Part shown: positions 36,178 through 43,663 of the stretch, piece after piece
Position numbering within the stretch: the first letter of the stretch is position 1
Layout: every line of letters starts with the position of its first letter
From: Clostridiaceae bacterium
GTDB taxonomy: Bacteria > Bacillota > Clostridia > Lachnospirales > Lachnospiraceae
Length of the DNA stretch: 64,000 nucleotides
Reading direction: 5' to 3'
Assembly (NCBI GenBank): GCA_910574345.1
Contig: CAJSZV010000008.1
Coordinates: 1 to 64,000 of the forward strand
The notes under the pieces: generated by a model
Told to the model about the DNA's origin: nothing
The model's input: only the letters and a program-made list of their open reading frames with translations
Databases searched by the model: none
Position numbers and translations under genes: made by a program

Positions 36178-38112
36178 GTGCTAATCAATATCATATATTT
36201 CATTTCAATATGTTCGGTAAGCATACTGCTTGCTGCAATAAAACACATAAAATTTGAGACAACGCTACCATTATCATCTGCATGTATTATCGGGATTATG
36301 TATTTGTTTGCCTTGCTTGGAAAACTTCATGCAGGATATTATTTTGTATTATGTTTTGCGGTGTTCGCATTTGCCCTTGGCTGTATACTTTTTATGCGAG
36401 ATAAGTCGATAGTCAAAAACCTTATCTTATCACCAGGAACGATTCTCTTTTTTGCTTCTTTCACAGTTATGAATATATGCTGCAATGGAATGAAAGTATT
36501 TTCAGGAGATGAACTTGTACATTGGGGTGCCATAGTAAAGTCCATGATTTTTACCCATGACCTCGGTACAAGAAATGCAACTACATTGACCGCCAGTAAT
36601 TATCCGCCAGGAGTGTCTGTTCTTCAGTATTACTGTGAGGAAATTTTTCAGATGTTTCGTGGTCAGTATGCTTTTAGTGACTGGCGTCTTTTTCTGGTAC
36701 ATAACACTTTGATTGCCTGTTTTATCATACCTGTGTCTTGCAAAATAGGAAAAAAATTTTTAAAATCTTCGTTCATCTATATGTTGTTTTCTTGTTTGGG
36801 AATATTACTTTACAGGAATTTCTTCTATTCACTGCAGATTGATGGCCTGATTGGAGTTGCAAGTGCGTGCGGCATATGCATGATTTTTTTATCGGATAGC
36901 AATGACATAGAGGCTGATATATATAGTTTCTCAGTGGCTTTTATTCTCGTTCTGACGAAAGTATCAGGGATTCTATTTTCAATCGTTATACTTTTGGGGA
37001 TGCAACGAAATAGATTTTACAAACAACGTCAGGAAGGGCGTCTTGTTTCTCCAAATAAGAAAACTATTTTTATGCAAGGGATTGAAATTGTTACAATTAT
37101 TGGTATATGGCTTTCATGGAAAATTGAAACATCACTGTCAAACAAGATGCCTGCCAACGAAAAGCCTGTAGATTTGCGGTACTTATTGAGAATTATGTTT
37201 GGAAAAGACAATACATATAGAACAGAAACTTGGAATAATTTTCTAATATCCGTTTTTCATAAGGGCATTGAATTTTCGAATATAAATACTAAATTAAGCT
37301 ATTTTTTTATACTTGTCTGCTGTATAACCATTATTATTGTAATTTCCAAGAGACTAAGGAGGACCGAAAATTCTAAGGCACAATCAGGAACTTTATGCCT
37401 GTGTCTGTCGCTTATACAAATGCTTATATTTTATATGGGGATGCTCTTTACTTATCTTTTTCAATTTGGCGAAGACCAATCGGTTTCACTTAGCAGCTTT
37501 GAAAGATATTTCAATACGGCTTTGATGCCGATTTTGTTTTTAACAGTTACATCCATACTGTACCTGATAAAATCATCAGGGAAGGAAGCAATCTCTGACT
37601 GGTCGGTGTTGGTCATAGGATTCCTAATATCTGTGGCTCCTTTTAACGGGATTATTACATTCCTTTCAAGAGACGATGCTAAATATACGATAGAATATGT
37701 TGAAGGTTTTCAAGACTTAATAGATCTGGAGAAATCAGTTCATGTAGATGGAGAAATCAACAATATTTATTATATTTATCAAGATGTGTATATAAGCGGC
37801 GCAGGGCAAACTGCCCTTGAATTATACTATTATGCACTCCCTGATGAGAGCACATATGCAAAAGAACCATTTTATTTATCGAAGAGTGTAAACGATTGGT
37901 ATGTGGGGGATTTTGATGTTGATGAATGGATGAGAAGGCTCAAAGAATCATATGACTATGTGGTGATTGCTAAGACTGATGAATACTTTTTGAATAATTT
38001 TGCTTCTGCGTTTGAGGATCCTAAAAAGATATATGACAAAACAATATATCAGGTTAATAAAGAAGACGGGAGGCTAAGCTTTCTAAAATCCTGCAGTGAT
38101 ATGATGAAATAG
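36178..38112 (+). CDS. Large polytopic membrane protein, GT-C-like (paralogue B)
   Basis: 644 residues, same architecture as the preceding gene: FSGDELVHWGAIVKSM and ASNYPPGVSVLQYY match its SGFDEFTHWATVVKSM and QNYPPSMSLFQYF, and both end with a soluble domain closing in a VxKxxGxxSF-type tail (YQVNKEDGRLSFLKSC versus YEVDKTSGNISFIMDF). This is a clear tandem duplication with strong divergence. The module partner is the GT2-GtrA gene downstream (38156), giving mirrored order A-pair, B-pair. Starts at GTG 36178 with GAGGG about 8 nt upstream. Confidence 0.65.
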   Translation: MLINIIYFISICSVSILLAAIKHIKFETTLPLSSACIIGIMYLFALLGKLHAGYYFVLCFAVFAFALGCILFMRDKSIVKNLILSPGTILFFASFTVMNICCNGMKVFSGDELVHWGAIVKSMIFTHDLGTRNATTLTASNYPPGVSVLQYYCEEIFQMFRGQYAFSDWRLFLVHNTLIACFIIPVSCKIGKKFLKSSFIYMLFSCLGILLYRNFFYSLQIDGLIGVASACGICMIFLSDSNDIEADIYSFSVAFILVLTKVSGILFSIVILLGMQRNRFYKQRQEGRLVSPNKKTIFMQGIEIVTIIGIWLSWKIETSLSNKMPANEKPVDLRYLLRIMFGKDNTYRTETWNNFLISVFHKGIEFSNINTKLSYFFILVCCITIIIVISKRLRRTENSKAQSGTLCLCLSLIQMLIFYMGMLFTYLFQFGEDQSVSLSSFERYFNTALMPILFLTVTSILYLIKSSGKEAISDWSVLVIGFLISVAPFNGIITFLSRDDAKYTIEYVEGFQDLIDLEKSVHVDGEINNIYYIYQDVYISGAGQTALELYYYALPDESTYAKEPFYLSKSVNDWYVGDFDVDEWMRRLKESYDYVVIAKTDEYFLNNFASAFEDPKKIYDKTIYQVNKEDGRLSFLKSCSDMMK

Positions 38113-38155
38113 GAATATATATTTTGAGGGAGTCATAACAGGGAAGGAGATAATC

Positions 38156-39206
38156 GTGATTGAAGACATTACTATAATGATTCCGGCATATAATCCGGAT
38201 AATAAATTCATAGAGTTTGTATCGGATTTGACAGAGAACGGATACAAAATCATTATAATCGATGATGGGAGTCGTGATGATACTAAAAGGTATTTTGATA
38301 TGGCAAGAGATCAATATGGCTGCAGGGTTGTCTCCCACAGCATTAATTTAGGGCAGGGGAGAGCCTATAAAACGGGTTTTAACTACTATCTATCCGAGTC
38401 AAAATGGGGGGGGGCAGTTTTCAGATTCCATAGGAGTGATACAATGTGATTGTGACGGACAGCATTGTGTAGAGGATATTAACCGCTGCACAAAGCTGCT
38501 TCGCTCCAATCCTGACAAATTCATCTTAGGCGTAAGGGATTTTTCTGATAAGGATATTCCTTTGCGAAGCAGATTTGGAAATAACAGCACTTCAATTGTC
38601 TTTAAGCTTTTTTGCGGTCTGAATCTGAAAGATACACAAACCGGATTAAAGGGAATTCCGAAGTCATTTATACCATGCCTGATGGAAACGCCAGGGGAGA
38701 GATTTGAATATGCAAGCAGTGTCTTGTTGGAAACCAAAAGGAAAGGAGTTGAAATTCTTCAGTTCCCAATAAGAACAATTTATATCAATGAAAATGAAAC
38801 GTCGCATTTTAGTCCCATGAGGGATTCTATAAGGATATATTCTCTGATATTAAAATATCTTGCATCATCTTTATCAGCATTTTTAGTTGATATTATTGCA
38901 TTCAGCTTTTTTTTATCAGCAGCGAAAGGACTTTTCATACATAATTATATAATTATATCGGCATATTTATCGAAAATTATATCTTGCACATATACATATG
39001 TTGTTAATAAAAATCTGGGTTTTAAACGAAAGAATGGTAATATATGGGCAATTGCTAAATATACAGCTTTATATATAGGACAAGCAACTGCTTCAGGCTT
39101 TTTAACATATACATTAGTAAGTGTTATGAATCTGAATGAAGTGATCAGTAAAATAATCGCAGATATATTTTTATTTTTTGTCAGCTTTCGGATACAAGAC
39201 AGGTAG
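38156..39206 (+). pseudogene. Second GT2-GtrA fusion glycosyltransferase, frame-shifted (phase OFF) at a G9 tract
   Basis: First part: TIMIPAYNPDNKFIEF, IIIIDDGSRDD, NLGQGRAYKTGFNYY. Nine G at 38406-38414 shift the frame, giving a stop at 38449. The other frame continues QFSDSIGVIQCDCDGQHCVED, RSRFGNNSTSIVFK and DTQTGLKGI, then GtrA helices up to 39206. With eight (or eleven) G the product is one GT2-GtrA protein like the gene at 33202. The tract sits at the equivalent position, just ahead of the D-C-D-G-Q-H motif. Both paralogues are therefore off by the same +1. Confidence 0.85.
38406..38414 (+). repeat. Poly-G tract, 9 G, one too many
   Basis: TGG GGG GGG CAG (8 G) would read W-G-G-Q-F and keep the gene open; nine G are present. 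Confidence 0.95.
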
Positions 39207-39248
39207 GTTTTTAGACAAAGCAGAAAGAACGTGTGAATATGGAGGATA

Positions 39249-39896
39249 ATGGTGGAAGAAACTTTATATATCGTGATGCCGGCATATAATGAAGAAGAAA
39301 CGATTGAAAATGTGATAAAAGGATGGTATCCGTTATTAAATGGGAAGGCAGAAACATCACGGCTTGTGGTAGCAGACAGCGGGAGCACGGATAAAACACA
39401 TATGATTCTGGCAAAGTTACAGGAAAATTATTCTAAATTAGAAATCCTATCGGACACCGGAAAACAGCATGGGCCTAAGCTGATGAGATTATATGATTAT
39501 GCAATAAAAAAAGAAGCAGATTATATATTTCAAACAGATTCAGACGGGCAGACATCACCAGAAGAATTTGATGCTTTTTGGGAGGAACGGCTTAAGTATG
39601 ATGGAATATTTGGAAAACGAAGTATCCGGGGGGATGGAAAAGCAAGATCATTTATAGAGAAAGTTGCTTGTATTTTAGTAAAAATATACTTTAACGTATC
39701 TATTCCGGATACTAACGCTCCATTTCGATTGATGAAAACGGATACGATAAAAAAATATCTTTATAATTTGCCAGATGATTATAATTTGCCTAATATCATG
39801 TTAACTGCATATTTTTCGTATTATGGAGAAACTGTTCTATTTAAGGAAATATCTTTCAAACAGAGGCAGGGGGGTATAATTCGATTAATATTTTAA
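39249..39896 (+). CDS. Family 2 glycosyltransferase, C-terminus out of frame at a G6 run
   Basis: 215 residues as read: YIVMPAYNEEETIENVI, LVVADSGSTDKTH, FQTDSDGQTSPEEFD (DxD-like), GKRSIRGDGKARS, PDTNAPFRLMKTD. It ends abruptly after FKQRQGG. The missing family tail (N-S-I-N, ILKIIGIGWRALGDFRVFRK) is present in another frame up to a TGA at 39965-39967. With 7 instead of 6 G at 39869-39874 the protein would read QRQGGYNSINILKII and reach 39967 (about 239 residues). The catalytic domain is nearly complete, so partial activity is possible. GGAGG before ATG 39249. Follows the second GT2-GtrA gene by 42 bp. Confidence 0.8.
   Translation: MVEETLYIVMPAYNEEETIENVIKGWYPLLNGKAETSRLVVADSGSTDKTHMILAKLQENYSKLEILSDTGKQHGPKLMRLYDYAIKKEADYIFQTDSDGQTSPEEFDAFWEERLKYDGIFGKRSIRGDGKARSFIEKVACILVKIYFNVSIPDTNAPFRLMKTDTIKKYLYNLPDDYNLPNIMLTAYFSYYGETVLFKEISFKQRQGGIIRLIF
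39869..39874 (+). repeat. G6 run at a frame break
   Basis: Short run where the GT2 reading frame is lost by -1. Six-G runs also occur in core genes here, so this is weaker as a switch than the G9/G10 tracts. Confidence 0.6.
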
Positions 39897-40004
39897 AGAT
39901 TATTGGAATAGGATGGAGGGCTTTAGGAGATTTTAGAGTATTTAGAAAAAGTATGAAAAACTGCTGACTATAGGAAAAGAATACCTTTTGGAGAGAAAAT
40001 AATA

Positions 40005-41445
40005 ATGAAAATATGTTTGCAGAAGAAGGAATGGGGATTAAAGATAGGAATAGGTTGTATTCTGTTTATGATAACATTTGTGTTTTTAATGCAAAGTCCC
40101 CTTAATATACTATTGCCAAATGGAAATTCAGCTACGGATTCCAGTGTATTTAAAACAATAGCATTATGTATGGAAAAGGGATTAATGCCATATAGAGATG
40201 TTTTCGACCATAAAGGACCGCTTATTTATATCTATAATTGGTTAGGCATGAAAATAGCATATTGGAGAGGCATTTGGGCAATAGAGTTTATTTCACTTTT
40301 TGTGTGCTTTGTATATATATATAAAGCAGCAGGGATTGTATGCACAAGATTCTTTTCAGTGGTTGTGGTATTGATATGTTCGGCTTCGCTCTATTCATAT
40401 TTTGAATGGGGAAATTTGACAGAAGAATATGCGCTGCCATTTATTGTAGGTTCCTTATACTATTTTATGGACTATTTTTTAAATGATTATATTTCAAAAC
40501 CAAGATTGATAATGTGCGGTAGCTTTTTTGGGGCTGTATGCATGCTGCGAATAAATATGATTTCAATATGGCTCGTTTTTTGTATTGCAGTATTAATTCA
40601 ATGTGTACATAAAAAGATAATTAAAAATGTTTATGAATTTCTTTGGTACTTTTTAATTGGATTTTTTGCAATAATTATTCCGCCTCTTTTTTGGATAATA
40701 ATTCATGGAGCATTCAAAGATTTTTTGGAACAATATTTTGTCTTTAATGTTCAATATATTGATGTGTCTTTGCTTGCTCAATATAATACCTTTAGCGTGT
40801 TTATAAATGATTTTTATATTATTTTAGCAATTTTGGTTTCTGTTTATATGTGTAAGGACCGCACATTGTTTCATATGGCATATGTGGCTTATATTTTCTT
40901 AACGTTAGTATCCGTGTGTATATCCGGAAACGAATATAAACATTATGGAATGATTTTGGTTCCTGTACTTATCTATCCAATATCAATGCTTTTATCTAAA
41001 AAAGTGATAAAAGAAAAGCATTGGATACTTGCATTTATGTTATGCATGGTTATTACTTATACGATCCCGTCGTGGATATCCGGATTGAATAAAATGGCAG
41101 AATATTGTTTTCAAGAAGAGAAAACAAAGACAAGATCCGACACGACAGATAGTTCAGTATGTAGTAACTAATTCAGATGAAAATGATAAAATTATAGTTT
41201 GGGGTAATTGGAATATCGTTTATGTGTTAAGTAAAAGGCTTCCGGCATCTAAATATTCGTATCAATTTCCAATAGGGAAGGTAGATAGACAGATATTAAT
41301 AGAGTTTTTTGAAGAATTAGAAATTACGCTTCCTAAATTCGTGATTATAGCAGAAGAAATAGGCGATATGGAGAAGTTTTTAAATAATAATAACTATTTT
41401 TGTGCAAATGAAATTGACGGAAGAAAGATTTATAAAAGAGAATAA
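40005..41445 (+). pseudogene. GT39-like membrane glycosyltransferase, frame-shifted near its C-terminus
   Basis: Main part 40005-41171 (388 residues): about 10 membrane helices, with NSATDSSVFKTIALCMEKGL and YRDVFDHKGPLIYIYNWLG, the acidic first-loop and DHKGP motifs of GT39/ArnT-like enzymes. Near 41120-41135 the frame breaks; a second frame continues QIVQYVVTNSDENDKIIVWG, then LSKRLPASKYSYQFPIG and on to 41445, the normal soluble tail of this family. No long homopolymer marks the break (only AAAA), so this looks like ordinary decay or an assembly error, not a switch. Confidence 0.7.
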
Positions 41446-41474
41446 TTGAATAAAAGAGAGTTGGGAGATTGGTA

Positions 41475-42575
41475 ATGAAAAGCAACAAAAAAAATTATGT
41501 CAAAATTTATCTTGGAATTACGCTGTCTGCTTTCATAATATTTATATTCCTATCACTAATAACCAAAGGTGACTGCTTTTTATGGCTTGTTATGGAGGAA
41601 AATTATAATTGGCAATTTTCTGATTATTTTCGACAGATCATATATGCATCAGACATAAAACGTATTTATTTAAATACAGGAGATGCGCCATTTCCACCGT
41701 TTACTTATTGCTTTTTTAACCTTCTCTATCGGATAAATCCAATTGATTTTGATGAAATCAGTTTAGACTGTTGGAGACAGGCGCAGGGAAATAATAATCT
41801 TTTGATTTTTTTTCTTCTTTTTATGCTTGTGGGAATAAGTCTTTATTGGATTATTGACTATTGTTTAGAGGGAAAATGTTCAAATATATTCAAGGGATTG
41901 TTATATCTTTCTGTTATAGCAGCGCCTTTCATGTGGGATGGAGCTTTTGAGCGAGGAAATATGGTGATTGTTGCCATGGTGTGCATTTTACTTGCAATTG
42001 TCTGGAGAGACTCTGACAATAAAGTAAAAAAAGAACTGGCAATGATTTTAATAGCAATAGCATCCGGTTTGAAAATCTATCCTGCAATATTTGGCCTTAT
42101 GTATATTAAGGAAAAAAGATGGAAAGAATCGATTCGATTAATAATATATGGCCTTATAATATTTTTTGTACCGTTTACCTTGTCAGGGGGAATGTCAGGT
42201 TTCAAGGCTTATCTAAATATTCTCTTAACGTTTGGAAAAATGCGCAGTATAAGATGGACAAATGTTAAGAATTATTTATTTGCATTGTTGTATACATTTG
42301 GAATAAACATAGAAGTTATATCTTCAGCAGGCTTACAGTTTGTAGAGATTGTATATTTATTTCTAATGCTGGCTTCATTTATGGCTACAAAGGATAAATG
42401 GAAAAATATATTTTATCTGACAGTGATACCCGCTACATTTGTACCTAATAGCCATCGTTACGTAGCAGTATATATGGTTATACCTTTAATCATGTATTTT
42501 GTATATGATGAGCAGAATAGTGAAAAAAATGCCAAATATTTAATGGTTTTCTCAATTATATTTTCTACTCCATGA
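41475..42575 (+). CDS. GT87-like (DUF2029) membrane glycosyltransferase with in-frame TGA
   Basis: About 366 residues as read, hydrophobic, with the GT87 landmarks MWDGAFERGNMVIVAMVC and SGLKIYPAIFGLMYIKEKRW and a first loop with DAPFPPFTY. The frame stops at TGA 42573-42575, but the same frame continues directly with LGYLLGLNADFCIFTPIYIC and onward to TAG 42702-42704, a further 42 codons that complete the last membrane helix. A terminator overlaps that second stop, so the ancestral gene ended there. TGA in place of TGG (Trp) is the simplest reading. GGGAG 7-8 nt before ATG 41475. Confidence 0.75.
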   Translation: MKSNKKNYVKIYLGITLSAFIIFIFLSLITKGDCFLWLVMEENYNWQFSDYFRQIIYASDIKRIYLNTGDAPFPPFTYCFFNLLYRINPIDFDEISLDCWRQAQGNNNLLIFFLLFMLVGISLYWIIDYCLEGKCSNIFKGLLYLSVIAAPFMWDGAFERGNMVIVAMVCILLAIVWRDSDNKVKKELAMILIAIASGLKIYPAIFGLMYIKEKRWKESIRLIIYGLIIFFVPFTLSGGMSGFKAYLNILLTFGKMRSIRWTNVKNYLFALLYTFGINIEVISSAGLQFVEIVYLFLMLASFMATKDKWKNIFYLTVIPATFVPNSHRYVAVYMVIPLIMYFVYDEQNSEKNAKYLMVFSIIFSTP

Positions 42576-42691
42576 TTGGGATATTTATTGGGATTAAATG
42601 CAGATTTTTGCATATTTACGCCCATTTATATTTGTATAATTATGTCACTGGCTGAGGATTTTGTTCTTTGTATAATAGGGAGTTTGGCTGC

Positions 42692-42716
42692 AAGAAAGAA
42701 ATAGGGCTTTCTTTTC
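42692..42716 (+). terminator. Weak terminator at the end of the glycan operon
   Basis: AAGAAAG (42692-42698)/CTTTCTT (42707-42713) with TTC following; overlaps the second stop of the GT87-like gene. Confidence 0.45.
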
Positions 42717-42819
42717 TCTGGAAAATCTGTTCATCTAATTCCTTAGATAGTTATTGTTCATGGACAACGTCTTGTCCGACTCTTCCGGACAAAAAGCATC
42801 ATGCGCTCGCCTGATGTGT

Positions 42820-42879
42820 GAAAACGGATAAAATCAGTCTTACAAGCAAGCTTGACACCTGTTTTATCCGTTTTCTTCT
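42820..42879 (+). terminator. Strong terminator closing the glycan locus
   Basis: GAAAACGGATAAAA (42820-42833) pairs with TTTTATCCGTTTTC (42862-42875), a 14-bp perfect stem with a 28-nt loop. Just upstream, GGACAA (42762-42767), TTGTCCG (42772-42778) and CGGACAA (42786-42792) can form alternative small hairpins. Confidence 0.7.
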
Positions 42880-42934
42880 CCCCGCGAATAGTAACCCCTA
42901 AATATAGTTGCGTTATCTTTTCTGCCCATTAACC

Positions 42935-42963
42935 TTGCCATTTATTATACGGCATGTTAGAAT
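42935..42963 (+). promoter_or_regulatory. Promoter-like sequence in the remnant region
   Basis: TTGCCA (42935-42940), 17-bp spacer, TAGAAT (42958-42963). It now leads only into gene fragments. Confidence 0.4.
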
Positions 42964-43317
42964 AATACGTGTAATAGACCGATCTGACGGGAGCAGGGGG
43001 ACTTATACAGAGTATCTCAATGACCTTAAGGGTACGTATGGTGTGGGAAGCCAGGTCCAGCGGTTGATTTTACTTATGAGGGGAAAGAGCATGAGGCTCA
43101 TGTGACAAGTGAGGACTGCAATGGCAATACTCTCACAGAGGAGGAATTTCTGAGATTTCTGGAGACTTATTATGAACATATGGAACTTACGAAAAGAATC
43201 GCAAGATTTCAATGGATGGATATGAGTCAGCTTGAAGGAAAAGGCTGTGGCGAGATAGAAGGGCTGCTGATGCAGTGCTATGAGCAGTTTGTAATTATTC
43301 AGCCTTTGGATTTATAG
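42964..43317 (+). pseudogene. Fragments of a mobile-element-type protein
   Basis: One frame reads SDGSRGTYTEYLNDLKGTYGVG (from about 42976, in two parts); after a shift near 43045 another reads AVDFTYEGKEHEAHVTSEDC and on through GNTLTEEEFLRFLETYYEHM to TAG 43315-43317. Both look like pieces of the very large helicase/methylase proteins of conjugative elements in this phylum (recall, weak). No intact start or full domain. Treat as decayed coding sequence of unknown origin. Confidence 0.35.
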
Positions 43318-43371
43318 TGCTGCAGCAGTTTCACTGTAATTTTGAATTGGGGTGACTTTTCGGATAATTTG

Positions 43372-43380
43372 TGCTATAAT
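43372..43380 (+). promoter_or_regulatory. Extended -10 promoter upstream of miaB
   Basis: TGC-TATAAT (43372-43380) is a TGn-extended -10; the -35 region (GTGACT area) is weak. It would give a leader of about 280 nt before miaB, interrupted by the hairpin at 43565-43625. Confidence 0.5.
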
Positions 43381-43435
43381 GCTTAAGATTGTTTAGGAAT
43401 TCCATGGCGGAAAAAGGTCGGTAGAGGTGCATAAT

Positions 43436-43558
43436 GATTTCCGATTTGCCCTTCTGATTTTTGATGACGCGGGAGAAATTTTGCGGTATAATGTGTTTCA
43501 TGCGGAATTGATAATAAGACATTCAGAGAACAAGAAGTTGTATTTGTATGATCTTTAA
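43436..43558 (+). pseudogene. Gene fragment, phage/conjugative barnase-like C-terminus
   Basis: Open frame of 40 codons reading DFRFALLIFDDAGEILRYNV, then FHAELIIRHSENKKLYLYDL and TAA (43556-43558). The RFALLIFD...HAELLIRH...LYLYDL pattern resembles C-terminal PBECR/MuF barnase-like segments of mobile-element proteins (weak recall). No start or upstream half in frame. Likely another scrap of the element that once bordered the glycan locus. Confidence 0.35.
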
Positions 43559-43564
43559 ATATAG

Positions 43565-43627
43565 AAAAAGAAACGAGTACCCCGCTTGAGCCATAAAGCT
43601 GTACGGTAAAAACTCGCTTCTTTTTAT
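43565..43627 (+). terminator. Terminator-like hairpin just before miaB
   Basis: AAAAAGAAACGAGT (43565-43578) with ACTCGCTTCTTTTT (43612-43625), one mismatch, ending in T5. It either ends the remnant transcription unit or acts as an attenuator for miaB. Confidence 0.6.
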
Positions 43628-43663
43628 ATATTCTAATGATAGAAAGGAAAAAAGTCAATAGAA

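Noticed and set aside
42573-42575. TGA as a selenocysteine codon
   Set aside because: GT87 enzymes have no selenoprotein members known to me and the following bases show no obvious stem-loop; a Trp codon mutation is simpler.
42762-42792. Three-segment GGACAA/TTGTCCG/CGGACAA arrangement as an attenuator or riboswitch
   Set aside because: It lies after the last gene of the operon with no downstream gene to regulate; kept only as a note on the terminator.
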